A DNA stretch of 64,000 nucleotides, taken from contig JAJHRF010000001.1 in NCBI GenBank assembly GCA_020832925.1, positions 62,001 to 126,000 of the forward strand, given 5' to 3'. The notes beneath the pieces are model-generated. The model was not told where the DNA came from. It did not search any database and saw nothing but the letters and a program-made list of their open reading frames with translations. This DNA is from Desulfurococcaceae archaeon. Lineage in GTDB: Archaea > Thermoproteota > Thermoprotei_A > Sulfolobales > Ignisphaeraceae. Both the position numbers and the translations under genes were made by a program. Positions 24,279 to 33,200 of the stretch are shown in pieces (the first letter of the stretch is position 1; the number at the start of each line of letters is the position of its first letter).

Positions 24279-26357
24279 ATGAATTTAGGTAGATACCTGC
24301 TATACCTTAGTATAGTGACTATAGTACTGCTGTTAAGTATAAACCTCAGTCTATCCCCGATTTCTAGTTACGTTCTTGATGAGTCTAGGCATGTTGTAAT
24401 AGTAGCTGTATCAACGTTACCAAATGGGAGTTACGTAGGTGTCTCGGCGGATCTGTATGTTAGAGTTACGTGTCCGGGTAAAGGTCATGTATACGTAGAG
24501 ACACTACCTTTAAGTCAGATAGATCTACAAGCATCGACGAGAGTAGCAGCTTTAGTAGCAAGTTCTTTAGCCAATATAAGTTTCAATAGCTGTGATTACT
24601 ATGCATCGATAAAAGCGGATTCACCTATTGTTGGAGGTCCTAGCGCAAGTGGTGTAACAGCTGTGGCATTTGCATCAGCACTTCTACATCTACCGTTAAA
24701 CGAATCTATAGTTATGACAGGCATGATTATGCCTGATGGAAGTATAGGCCCTGTAGGTGGACTTAAGTATAAACTTGATGCAGCTGTATCTAGAGGAGCT
24801 AAAGTTTTTCTCGTTCCTTACGGACAAGTTATTGACTATGTTTACCAAGTTCTTGAAGAGAGATGGGGGCCCGCGATAATCAGGAGAACTCTTAGAGTAC
24901 CAATAAATTTAACAGAATACGGTAAGAGCTTCGGAGTAAAAGTTTTACAAGTTGCATCAGTATACGAAGCCCTAGAAATATTCACAAACAAAGTTTTCAA
25001 AGTTGAACCTAATTACGAGTTACTGAATACGAAAATAAGCCAGCTATATGAGGTTGTAAGCCCTGTCATAGAGATATGGATAAAGGATCTGAAGAACGAG
25101 ATAGAGAATATCTCTACAAGATGTGGTGAAGTAAAGGATGATGTACTATCATACGTTAAAAATAGGTACGGGCCTCTTATATATAGCCAAATTTCTTCTG
25201 AGATCAGAGATTTAGAATCAAGATTAAGAACGGTATTGACTAGAGCTAGAGAAACCGAGAACCTAGGTAGGGTATATTCAGCTGCTTCTATGTATTTCCA
25301 AGCACTAATCTATGCCTATACAGAGTACTACCTACTTGAAGCTCTAAGAAACCCAAACATTGTATCTACGAAAATCGAGGATTTGAGGTTTAAAGCCTAC
25401 AATATTATAAATAGCCTATCCCAATGTTGCGAAAAACAGTTAGATATAGCAAAACTATCTATAGCTATTAACGTTCTTGATAGAGTTTACGAAGCGTTGA
25501 TATATATAAACAAAACCTCTACCTTAAACGACATAATATCGATAGCTTCAACAATAGCTTACGCTGATGCAAGATTACGTACAGCTATACAGTGGGCCAA
25601 GCTTACATCGATACCTATAGAATCCAAAATCGTTGTCAAGCTTGAGGATGTAAAGTCTATGGCTACGTATATAGAGACCTTAGTTCAAAACATATATGCT
25701 TACCTAATAGCGTTATCAGAATCACAATCAATACAACTTCCATCAGAAGTTAATGAAGCTGAACAAAGGTACAACCTTATGCAGAATGTTTCTGACGATT
25801 TAAGTAAACTTGCCTTAGGTATAAGCTCTACAAGCTATATGTATCAAGCTCTAGTGAAACTATTTACGCAATCCCCTGAAGCATCCGTATATGCAATAAA
25901 TAGAACTCTATATACGAATCTAGGACCTATAGCCGATGCTATACCTGTCGACTCAGTTCTATACCTAGAGTTTGCGAAGATCTTGGTAGAGGAAATGGGA
26001 GATTACGGTTCAGGAGCTATAGCTTTAGCAAAACTTTCAATAATAATCGCTCTATATAAAACAATAGCAACAACATCTTCAGCAAGTCTTTTGCCACGTT
26101 CTTCAGAAACAAGTGTTGTTAAGTCCAGTATTTACCTTACATATACACCGTACACCGTCACATCAACACTTATCTTAATATCGAACTATACCGTAACCAC
26201 AACCATAACAACAACAAAAACGGTTATTAATACGTTAATCACGACAGTCTACGGAGAAGACATCGCTAAATACCTCTACATATCTCTAGGTTTTCTCGGA
26301 GTACTTGTAGTAATAGCGTTAGTTATGGTAATACTTATTAGTAGAAAACTTAGGTAA
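24279..26357 (+). CDS. Membrane-anchored, secreted Lon-type (S16) serine protease without an ATPase domain
   Basis: A 692-aa protein from ATG 24279, preceded by ggtgtggt; ATG 24258 would add 7 residues. It starts with a signal/anchor helix (residues ~5-27). A Lon proteolytic domain follows at ~35-220: the Ser is in VGGPSASGVTAVAF and the Lys in GPVGGLKYKLDAAV, as in the Ser-Lys dyad of Lon. There is no Walker A/B. The middle is a long helical, coiled-coil-like region. A Ser/Thr-rich segment (SNYTVTTTITTTKT) precedes the C-terminal membrane helix. The active site is predicted to face outside the cell, so it would act without ATP. Confidence 0.78.
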   Translation: MNLGRYLLYLSIVTIVLLLSINLSLSPISSYVLDESRHVVIVAVSTLPNGSYVGVSADLYVRVTCPGKGHVYVETLPLSQIDLQASTRVAALVASSLANISFNSCDYYASIKADSPIVGGPSASGVTAVAFASALLHLPLNESIVMTGMIMPDGSIGPVGGLKYKLDAAVSRGAKVFLVPYGQVIDYVYQVLEERWGPAIIRRTLRVPINLTEYGKSFGVKVLQVASVYEALEIFTNKVFKVEPNYELLNTKISQLYEVVSPVIEIWIKDLKNEIENISTRCGEVKDDVLSYVKNRYGPLIYSQISSEIRDLESRLRTVLTRARETENLGRVYSAASMYFQALIYAYTEYYLLEALRNPNIVSTKIEDLRFKAYNIINSLSQCCEKQLDIAKLSIAINVLDRVYEALIYINKTSTLNDIISIASTIAYADARLRTAIQWAKLTSIPIESKIVVKLEDVKSMATYIETLVQNIYAYLIALSESQSIQLPSEVNEAEQRYNLMQNVSDDLSKLALGISSTSYMYQALVKLFTQSPEASVYAINRTLYTNLGPIADAIPVDSVLYLEFAKILVEEMGDYGSGAIALAKLSIIIALYKTIATTSSASLLPRSSETSVVKSSIYLTYTPYTVTSTLILISNYTVTTTITTTKTVINTLITTVYGEDIAKYLYISLGFLGVLVVIALVMVILISRKLR

Positions 26358-26437
26358 TGCAGATTAAGGTCAACAGCTCTTAAATACTGCTTAAAGAGAA
26401 AACTGAAAGAGTATGTGAAGTTAATCTGGTGTTGTAA

Positions 26438-27493
26438 TTGGATAGAAAGGTAGTAATAATAGTGATAGTGTTAGGGGTAATCGCTGTAAGTGCTGTTTCA
26501 ACATTAATATTACTACGAGTAGCTAAAGGTGGTGGATGTATTTCTCAAGATAATGTCTTTATCGTTGTGTATAGATATGCAAAACCCTTGGATAATGCGT
26601 ATAAATCTTTAGCTCAAATAATGACCGAAGCACTTAAAACAAATAGTTCTGGTAAATTTAATATTGAGTTGCAACTTTGTTATGTAGAGCTCAATGATTT
26701 ACCACCAGATTTGCGAGCTAAGGTAGAACAACAATTCAAATTTTATCCGGTGTTTGGTTTGAAATCTCAAACCTTGTCTAGTGTAGATATACCTATAGTT
26801 AATATCGTGTTCGATAAGTACGGGGAGGGAATCTATATAGCTAAACCTAACATAACTTGGTATCTATACCTATATCTATCACAGTATTACGGATTCCAGT
26901 ACCTCGATATTAACGGAATTTACGCGATGATTATTACTGTTGAGAAGCCCAAGATCTACATCAATGCAACGCCTATTATAGGTTCTAAAGAAGCTAGATA
27001 TTATATCTTCGTATACGAAGATGTTGGCTGTCCTTATTGTGCAAAACTATACTATGAAGTGTTCCCAAAGATATTAGAACTTGTTAATAACGGTACTATA
27101 GCTATCCTATTGAAGAACCTCCTTGTACATGAGGAAGTATTTGAAGTTCAACGTTATCTAGTAGCGTTATATATTGCTACACGTGATAATGAGCTAATCT
27201 ATGACGTTATGGAGTTTATATATGGTTTATTATTGAAAGGATCTCAAGTTACGTTGAATCAAGTAAGGGAATACGTTATAAATAAGTATGGGAAGGATGT
27301 AGAGATCGAGAAATACCTAGAGTTGGCGGAGGGTATCATAAATCAAGAGAAAGAAGAAGCTTCTCGATATATCATTATTGGGACTCCAGGTATCATTATA
27401 TGGGATAACAAGAATAGCATAGGTATAGTTGTTATAGGATTTAAGCAAGCAGAGGATCTAATTAAATTAATAAACTTTTTAAATAAAATTTAA
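26438..27493 (+). CDS. Membrane-anchored DsbA-like thioredoxin-fold protein
   Basis: A 351-aa protein starting at TTG 26438. An N-terminal membrane helix (residues ~5-27) places the rest outside. In the second half, VYEDVGCPYCAKLYYEVFPKI has the C-P-Y-C redox motif of DsbA/DsbC-type proteins. GTPGIII near the C-terminus supplies the cis-proline of the thioredoxin fold. A role in oxidative folding or isomerisation of cysteine-containing surface proteins is inferred; the S-layer protein and the Lon-like protein are nearby candidates. Located 80 bases after the Lon-like gene. Confidence 0.75.
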   Translation: MDRKVVIIVIVLGVIAVSAVSTLILLRVAKGGGCISQDNVFIVVYRYAKPLDNAYKSLAQIMTEALKTNSSGKFNIELQLCYVELNDLPPDLRAKVEQQFKFYPVFGLKSQTLSSVDIPIVNIVFDKYGEGIYIAKPNITWYLYLYLSQYYGFQYLDINGIYAMIITVEKPKIYINATPIIGSKEARYYIFVYEDVGCPYCAKLYYEVFPKILELVNNGTIAILLKNLLVHEEVFEVQRYLVALYIATRDNELIYDVMEFIYGLLLKGSQVTLNQVREYVINKYGKDVEIEKYLELAEGIINQEKEEASRYIIIGTPGIIIWDNKNSIGIVVIGFKQAEDLIKLINFLNKI

Positions 27494-27498
27494 TTAAT

Positions 27499-28866
27499 TC
27501 ATCGTTTCGGTAATTTGATATCGAATTTCATGAAAATTTCAGCTATATGTCTAGGGTTAATCTCGTTCACGTAGTTTGTTAACATCATATCACGTACATT
27601 CCTTAGGTCTTTTGTTTGAGCTAGTACCCATGATAGTTTGACGTAGGCTGTTTCTGTTAACATATCTTCTCCTGGTATAACCCCTATCTCTAGAAGTTTT
27701 CTCCCAGTTGTATATACATTCATATTTACACGTCCGAATATTGTTTGAGTTGTCATTACAACAGCTATCCCTTCCTCAATAGCTCGTTTTAGAGATTCTA
27801 TAGTGTAGCTCCCTATATGTCCAAGACCTGTACCCTCTATAACTATTCCGTGGAATTTCTTGTCAACTAAGTAATCTATAATTTCGCTCTGAATTCCGGG
27901 GTAGGCTTTGATTATAGCAACTCTATCGTCGAAATCTATCTTTGCGATCAGTTCTTCAGGTTTTCTCCTAGGTAAAAATCTATCGTTTATCATGTTTATT
28001 TTAAGCGATAGTAAGTCTACAGATGCTAAAGGAAGATCGTTTACAGATTGGAATGCATCTCTTCTACTGCTGTGAAGTTTCCTAACCTTTACCCCTCTAT
28101 GAATATATGTCTCTATATCAGATGGTGTTGAATGCATCACGACAACGGATTCTCCAAATGGTGCTTTAAGTGTAGTTACTACAGCTGCTAAAAGATTGAG
28201 CGCGGCATCAGTACTAGGTCTATCACTACTCCTTTGAGCACCTACGAAAGCTATCGGCATGGGCAAGTTTCTCAATGCAAATGCTATAGCGGCTGCAGAG
28301 TAACTCATTGTATCTGTGCCGTGCGTTATAACGACACCGTTAACACCTCCATTAATAGCTTTAAGAACATTTCTAGCCATAATCTCCCAATGTCTAGGGG
28401 TCATATCTTCACTGAGAATATTGAAGAGAACCTCTACATCGTAGCTAGCTAAACCACGTAGCTCCGGTATAAGCTCCATAAGCTCTTCAGGGGTCATAGC
28501 AGGTTTTACAGCGCCTGTTTCATACTCTACTTTACTAGCGATAGTTCCTCCACACCCCAGTATCTTCACGATGGGATTACCTTTGCTAATCTCGGTGCTC
28601 TTCAATACCTCTTCCCTATCCCCGATCTTCCTACATTCAACAACATCTATCGAAGTTATCTTATTTGCATCGATACCTATATTATACCCATTATCAAGCT
28701 TCAAAACAATTATATCAGGATGGCTTAGCTCATGTTTAGGCATCAGTAAACCATAGATAACCCTACTATTTTCAACAACAATCTTCAGCTTACACCCAAT
28801 AGACACACCTAAAGCCTCTAATAGAGTTCTAACCCTTCCCTTATAACCAGCTAGAGGATCGTTCAT
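27499..28866 (-). CDS. gatD: Glutamyl-tRNA(Gln) amidotransferase subunit D
   Basis: A 455-aa protein from ATG 28866 (TTG 28878 would add 4 residues). GatD releases ammonia from glutamine or asparagine for GatE, which amidates Glu-tRNA(Gln). An N-terminal SH3-like domain (residues 1-85) is followed by an L-asparaginase-type domain with ILGCGGTIASKVEYETGAVKP, VITHGTDTMSYSAAAIAF and FVGAQRSSDRPSTDAALNL. The N-terminal domain distinguishes it from plain asparaginases. gatE is not in this window. Convergent with the DsbA-like gene; the stops are 5 bases apart. Confidence 0.94.
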   Translation of the reverse strand: MNDPLAGYKGRVRTLLEALGVSIGCKLKIVVENSRVIYGLLMPKHELSHPDIIVLKLDNGYNIGIDANKITSIDVVECRKIGDREEVLKSTEISKGNPIVKILGCGGTIASKVEYETGAVKPAMTPEELMELIPELRGLASYDVEVLFNILSEDMTPRHWEIMARNVLKAINGGVNGVVITHGTDTMSYSAAAIAFALRNLPMPIAFVGAQRSSDRPSTDAALNLLAAVVTTLKAPFGESVVVMHSTPSDIETYIHRGVKVRKLHSSRRDAFQSVNDLPLASVDLLSLKINMINDRFLPRRKPEELIAKIDFDDRVAIIKAYPGIQSEIIDYLVDKKFHGIVIEGTGLGHIGSYTIESLKRAIEEGIAVVMTTQTIFGRVNMNVYTTGRKLLEIGVIPGEDMLTETAYVKLSWVLAQTKDLRNVRDMMLTNYVNEINPRHIAEIFMKFDIKLPKR

Positions 28867-28965
28867 TTCAGTACCCAAATATATACTTGAAAACTAAGGT
28901 ATTTGAGTATAACTAGTGTTTTCAGATTGATTTAGATTACTTCAGAGGTACTTTTAAAACCTGAG

Positions 28966-30774
28966 CTAGTAACTCTCAGGTTTCTCGCTAGGTATTGTAA
29001 CTTTCTTGAGCTGCTTCATATATATTTCGTAGATCTCTTTAGTTGTTGTAGCTTCTGTTGGAGATTTATCGGGTCTCCATCTAACAAATCTTGGGAATCT
29101 TATAGATATCCCTACACCTGGTTTAACCCAACCTTTACAGCAGGTATGTATAGGTGATAACGTTAGCTCAGCACCTATGACCTCCATAACTATGCGTGGT
29201 TCAAACCATACATCTGCTTCTATATCGCTATCTACACTTGGATGTTTATACGATAGTTTATACTGTTCAAACATTTTGGGTAACGCTGCAAGATCTTCAT
29301 CTGTAAACCCTGATCCTACTTTACATACAGTTTTGAATGTCCCTGTATCCGGATCGTAAGCGGCTGCTAGTAGTGCTCCATAGCTACCAGCTCTTTTACC
29401 TTTACCATGGAATGCGCCAACAACTACTAGATCTACTGTATCAATCATTTCGCTCTTGTAATCTCGTTTATACTTAATCCACAGCCAACCTCTAACACCT
29501 GCTTGATATACTGAGTCTGGCCCTAGGGATTTGACCACTAGCCCTTCCATACCACTCTCAATCGCTTTCAAGAAGAATTCCTCAAGTTCTTTAACATCTT
29601 TAACTACTATATGTTCTGCTAACCTAAATTCCTCAGATTCTTCTACTATCTTCTTCAACCATTCACGGCGCTCAGATAGAGGTTTAAGTGTTAGATCTAC
29701 TCCGTCTACGTATAAGCAGTCAAATAACCTGACAATAACAGGATATTCTTTTACAGCTTCGTGGATATCCTTCTTCCTCTTCCTATGCATAAGCTCTTGG
29801 AATGGTCTGTAGTCGCCTGTTTCAGGATCTACAGCCACGATCTCTCCTTCAATGATAGTTTCATCAGCTTTAACATGCTTAAGCACAGCATCGACTACAT
29901 CAGGATATTGTGAAGTTATATCCTCAAGTCTTCTCGAGAAAATCCAGACAGTCTTGCCTTTCTTATGTATTTGAGCTCTTTCACCATCGTATTTAAACTC
30001 TGCTAAACACGGTGTACCAGCTTTAGCTAAGATCTCGCTAGGATCGCTAGCTCTCTCTGCAAGCATAGGTCTTAACGGTATACCAGGGATAGGCTTGATA
30101 TTTCTTAGAGCTTGAGGTCCTTGCCCTGCTAACATCTTAGCTATAGCTCCTAGATCTGGATAGATATTGTAAGCTCTTTCCACAATATCTCTCGAAGTTC
30201 CGAAAGCTATAGCCAAGCCATCCATTATAGTAGCATCTCCTACACCTAGCCTCAATCTCCCTTCGACAAACCTTACGATAAACTTAGCTTCTTTTGCGTT
30301 AGCAGAGCTAAGTAACGATGCTAAAAGCCTTATCTTGATATCTCTACTCCCTTCACCTTGAAGTGAAGCTATCTTAGCTAAAGTACTGTAAACCTCGTCT
30401 ACAGTTAACTTCTTCTCAGCTATTTTCTCACTTTTAATAAATGCAGTCAATCCTGCAGATTTTCTCTCCCTAGAGATCTTCAGTCTCTCTACAACAAGTC
30501 CATAATCCCCTAGCGATTTATATAGCTTCTCAACTTCGTTCTCAGGTATGTTGAGCGCTATAGAGATAGCTTTTTGAATACCTTTCTCTGCGATACCTAA
30601 CTCAGGCATCCCTTTCCAATCAGGCCATAGAGTCCCCTGAATAAAGTAGATAACCTTATCTATACTGCTAGGATCACATTTCTTAAACAACATAGCTAGA
30701 GTAGAGGCTTGCTGAATTTTACTAGGTGTTTTCTCCAGTATATCCAGTGTTTGTGCAACGAGTGCAAACTCCAA
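28966..30774 (-). CDS. lig: ATP-dependent DNA ligase
   Basis: A 602-aa archaeal type I ligase. The adenylation motif is CLAEFKYDGERAQIHK, whose KYDGER lysine accepts AMP. Further motifs: IEGEIVAVD, YPVIVRLFDCLYVDGVDL, GMEGLVVKSLG and WLWIKYKRDY. The N-terminal ~230 residues are the helical DNA-binding domain, the C-terminal part the OB fold with RFPRFVRWRPDK. TTG start at 30774. It joins Okazaki fragments together with FEN1, also encoded in this window. Downstream of L35Ae on the same strand, but separated by a hairpin. Confidence 0.96.
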   Translation of the reverse strand: MEFALVAQTLDILEKTPSKIQQASTLAMLFKKCDPSSIDKVIYFIQGTLWPDWKGMPELGIAEKGIQKAISIALNIPENEVEKLYKSLGDYGLVVERLKISRERKSAGLTAFIKSEKIAEKKLTVDEVYSTLAKIASLQGEGSRDIKIRLLASLLSSANAKEAKFIVRFVEGRLRLGVGDATIMDGLAIAFGTSRDIVERAYNIYPDLGAIAKMLAGQGPQALRNIKPIPGIPLRPMLAERASDPSEILAKAGTPCLAEFKYDGERAQIHKKGKTVWIFSRRLEDITSQYPDVVDAVLKHVKADETIIEGEIVAVDPETGDYRPFQELMHRKRKKDIHEAVKEYPVIVRLFDCLYVDGVDLTLKPLSERREWLKKIVEESEEFRLAEHIVVKDVKELEEFFLKAIESGMEGLVVKSLGPDSVYQAGVRGWLWIKYKRDYKSEMIDTVDLVVVGAFHGKGKRAGSYGALLAAAYDPDTGTFKTVCKVGSGFTDEDLAALPKMFEQYKLSYKHPSVDSDIEADVWFEPRIVMEVIGAELTLSPIHTCCKGWVKPGVGISIRFPRFVRWRPDKSPTEATTTKEIYEIYMKQLKKVTIPSEKPESY

Positions 30775-30843
30775 TTCGTAAACCCCAGTATTAATTTAAA
30801 ACCTTTGTAGATTAATATAGTATGCAAAACATGCACCCAGATA

Positions 30844-30867
30844 TTGCCGATGATGATAACTCGGCAA
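30844..30867. repeat. 7-bp hairpin between L35Ae and DNA ligase genes
   Basis: TTGCCGA (30844-30850), a 10-nt loop and TCGGCAA (30861-30867) form a perfect stem in the 158-base gap upstream of lig. It could end the L35Ae transcript. C- and D-like boxes occur on both strands around it, but they overlap the stem, so I do not call an sRNA. Confidence 0.4.
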
Positions 30868-30932
30868 GAAGGTATAGATGCCTTATCAGAGTTACACTGA
30901 GGATATTCAACAAGATGATCTCTATAAAATCA

Positions 30933-31211
30933 TCACTTCTTAATTATATCAACTAGAGATCTAATCATCTGCCCAGGTATCCCTGGATCAAACCTTACCA
31001 CAACAACGCCATTCTTACATCCATGAACTTTAACCACCTTACCTCTATACACGTTACCGTAGATATCTCTAGCTATAACCTTTGAACCTATCAATCCGTA
31101 AATAGATTTTAAATCTGTGAAAACCCTTACATATACTTCGTTGTTGTACTGCTTATTACTACCTTTCCTATAACCTAATATTACTCCTACCACCCTAGAT
31201 ACAGTATTCAT
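30933..31211 (-). CDS. rpl35ae: Large-subunit ribosomal protein L35Ae (eL33)
   Basis: A 92-aa protein. The C-terminal half, GLIGSKVIARDIYGNVYRGKVVKVHGCKNGVVVVRFDPGIPGQMI in pieces, shows the small beta-barrel typical of archaeal L35Ae, with the conserved VVRF and PG-I-PGQ segment. The length is normal. ATG at 31211. It is a single ribosomal protein gene, not part of a ribosomal operon here. Confidence 0.9.
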   Translation of the reverse strand: MNTVSRVVGVILGYRKGSNKQYNNEVYVRVFTDLKSIYGLIGSKVIARDIYGNVYRGKVVKVHGCKNGVVVVRFDPGIPGQMIRSLVDIIKK

Positions 31212-31405
31212 TTATTTTAGCACCCCCTAAGTATCTACTAGAGGATCTCTATATACTAATCAATAAATAGCTTTAAGTAAGAGCTTAAAAACATAACTAA
31301 AATAATATTTAGATTCCTAACCTGAAAAGGAAATCAATTATTGAAAAGATTAAAAAGATTCTACCCATAGTAAATGATGGGGATATAGATGGATTAGTTC
31401 TAAAT

Positions 31406-32062
31406 TTAAGCTGTACCCGTTGCTGGAGCTGTTGTCTTCTCTTTTACAGATGTTACTACTGGTAATTCTGGGAATTTCTCTTTCATTCTCTGTTCCGCTA
31501 CTATCTTAGCTTCTTCTAGTATCTTTCTAGCTTCTGGAGATGCGTAGATATCTCCAATAGGTGTTCCTAGAGCTTCACCTGTTGATATAACTACATCTCT
31601 TAACCCTTCTTCAATCTCCTGAAGTTCTAGAGACATCTCGGGCATAACGCCTCTAAGTATATTCCTCAACTCTTTAATGACGCCAGCTACAGGTATGAGA
31701 CCACTTAATACATCACCTGTAACGAGAACTGTCTCTATTCTTAGCGCTACTTGCTCTAACGCTACTTGCGTTATAGTGAGCTGTTTAACAAGTTTCCTAA
31801 TCTCAGCAATCTCGTTTGCATACATAGTAGCTCTAACTTCATCTCCCTGGGTTAGAGAATCTACTACTCTTTCAAATAGTGTTCTATCTCTATCACGAAG
31901 CCTCTCAACAAAGACCTCTAATCTACTAATTAAAGACCTTATCTTGTAATTCGCCATGACAAGCCTCTGCTTTACAGGTTCTTTCTTCTTAAATACTTCC
32001 TTAATTTTCTCCCTAACTGTAGGTCCTCCAGACCATCTCTTCTCGAAATCTGATAGACTCAT
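31406..32062 (-). CDS. cdvB: ESCRT-III-like cell division protein (CdvB family)
   Basis: A 218-aa Snf7/CdvB protein. The N-terminus MSLSDFEKRWSGGPTVREKIKEVF is basic, as in CdvB paralogues. Long amphipathic helices follow (residues ~30-160), with RIETVLVTGDVLSGLIPVAGVIKELRN. The segment ASPEARKILEEAKIVAEQRMKEKFPELP near the C-terminus is a likely helix/MIM region. It lacks the C-terminal winged helix of full CdvB, so it is closer to CdvB1/CdvB2. These proteins form filaments that constrict the membrane in division, remodelled by the Vps4-like CdvC (not in the window). A second, divergent family member is at 62429. Confidence 0.9.
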   Translation of the reverse strand: MSLSDFEKRWSGGPTVREKIKEVFKKKEPVKQRLVMANYKIRSLISRLEVFVERLRDRDRTLFERVVDSLTQGDEVRATMYANEIAEIRKLVKQLTITQVALEQVALRIETVLVTGDVLSGLIPVAGVIKELRNILRGVMPEMSLELQEIEEGLRDVVISTGEALGTPIGDIYASPEARKILEEAKIVAEQRMKEKFPELPVVTSVKEKTTAPATGTA

Positions 32063-32097
32063 AGTTTTCCCCTATATAAATCTTCAACCATATAGAT

Positions 32098-32108
32098 GTA
32101 TATATAAG
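32098..32108 (-). promoter_or_regulatory. TATA box of the CdvB gene
   Basis: On the minus strand the element reads cttatatatac, 36-46 bases upstream of the ATG at 32062. It predicts a short leader. Confidence 0.55.
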
Positions 32109-32191
32109 AGGTAAAGCTCATGATTTAAACTAATTGGTTATAGTAAGGAAACACCGATATTTTCCGTACTTAATTAAGTAAGAACTAACTT

Positions 32192-32202
32192 GTTATATAA
32201 AG
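32192..32202 (+). promoter_or_regulatory. TATA box of the AK6-type kinase gene
   Basis: The element gttatataaag lies about 85 bases upstream of TTG 32284. The gap from 32063 to 32283 also holds the CdvB promoter on the other strand and no other recognisable feature. Confidence 0.45.
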
Positions 32203-32283
32203 ATAATACCTGGGAGTTAAGCATTATAATGATTAAAATGATTAGACTGTAACTAAGTATAATTAGGTTAGGGGTACAAAGAT

Positions 32284-32877
32284 TTGAAGTGTATAGGTAT
32301 TTCAGGTACGCCAGGGACAGGAAAATCTAGTGTAGCTAGAGAACTTTCTAAAGAGCTCCAAATCCCTGTTATAGAGCTTAGCGAATTTGTTGTAAATAAC
32401 AATCTCTACCTATACTACGACGCTATAAGGAATAGCTATGTTGTAGATGAGGAGAAATTGAGAAACAGTATAGCCAAGCTATATAGAGAACGAGGAGCCT
32501 TTATAATCGTTGGTCATTATGTAGAAATACTGGAAAGAGATCTATACGAATTAGTGATTGTTCTTAGAAGGAATCCTATCGAATTGCTCAATATCTTGAA
32601 AACTCGAAGATGGCCTGATAGTAAAGTTGCTGAAAATGTTGAAGCAGAGCTTTTATCTGTATGTACTTTTAATGCTATAGAAGAGCTAGGTGAAGACCTT
32701 GTCGTCGAAGTTGATGTAACATCTAAGAATGTTTCAGAAGTTGTGAACGAGATTATGGATATCTTGCTGGGATTGAAATCTGTTTATCTAGGTCATAGAA
32801 TTGACTGGCTTTCATTAGTACCTGAGAAGGATCTGGAAGCTATCCTTAGTTATATCGAGAAATACAGATTGTATTGA
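32284..32877 (+). CDS. AK6/Fap7-type adenylate kinase
   Basis: A 197-aa P-loop NMP kinase with the Walker A motif GISGTPGTGKSSVARELSK at the very N-terminus. The rest follows the archaeal AK6/Fap7 pattern: IELSEFV, IIVGHYVE, VIVLRRNPIELLNILKTRRWPDSKVAENVEAELL. Fap7 acts in the last steps of small-subunit rRNA maturation with protein S11 (family knowledge). The C-terminal extension of about 30 residues (KSVYLGHRIDWLSLVPEK) is longer than in some relatives. TTG start at 32284, with aggttagggg upstream. Confidence 0.85.
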   Translation: MKCIGISGTPGTGKSSVARELSKELQIPVIELSEFVVNNNLYLYYDAIRNSYVVDEEKLRNSIAKLYRERGAFIIVGHYVEILERDLYELVIVLRRNPIELLNILKTRRWPDSKVAENVEAELLSVCTFNAIEELGEDLVVEVDVTSKNVSEVVNEIMDILLGLKSVYLGHRIDWLSLVPEKDLEAILSYIEKYRLY

Positions 32878-32887
32878 TGGATATACA

Positions 32888-33139
32888 TTACTGAATTCTT
32901 TCCAAACTTTTCCTAGTTTTCTCGTGTATCTCTTTCAACTTCTCCTCGTACTCTTTAACCGTTGACTTAACAGCTTGTTCAAGAACTTTCTGATCTATGT
33001 ATAGAACAAGACTTTTGAAAAATTTTAATGCACACCTCTTAGAATGGAAATAGACTTCCCTACCTGCTAAATTTAGCTTTATTCCCTGTCCTTCAGGGAA
33101 AATTCTTCCACAGACAAGACATTCATACTTTCTAGACAT
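32888..33139 (-). CDS. Small zinc-binding protein, TRASH/L24e-like N-terminus with helical tail
   Basis: An 83-aa protein. The first half has ECLVCGRIFPEG and YFHSKRCALKFFKS, that is C-x2-C then H-x3-C, like the TRASH/L24e treble-clef metal site. The second half is a charged helix (VKEYEEKLKEIHEKTRKSLERIQ), possibly a coiled coil. Its function is unknown; metal sensing or ribosome association are both possible. ATG start. The DUF2258-like gene lies upstream on the same strand with a 61-base gap. Confidence 0.65.
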   Translation of the reverse strand: MSRKYECLVCGRIFPEGQGIKLNLAGREVYFHSKRCALKFFKSLVLYIDQKVLEQAVKSTVKEYEEKLKEIHEKTRKSLERIQ

Positions 33140-33200
33140 TAACTACACCGCTATGCAGATCTCAGTATTTGAAAAAATTGTTGTATTGATTTGGAGAAGT

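Noticed and set aside
30844-30930. C-box and D-box-like motifs spaced 40 nt apart on both strands near the lig promoter
   Set aside because: The plus-strand C box is part of a perfect 7-bp hairpin, the internal C'/D' boxes are poor on both strands, and the guides match no tRNA in the window.
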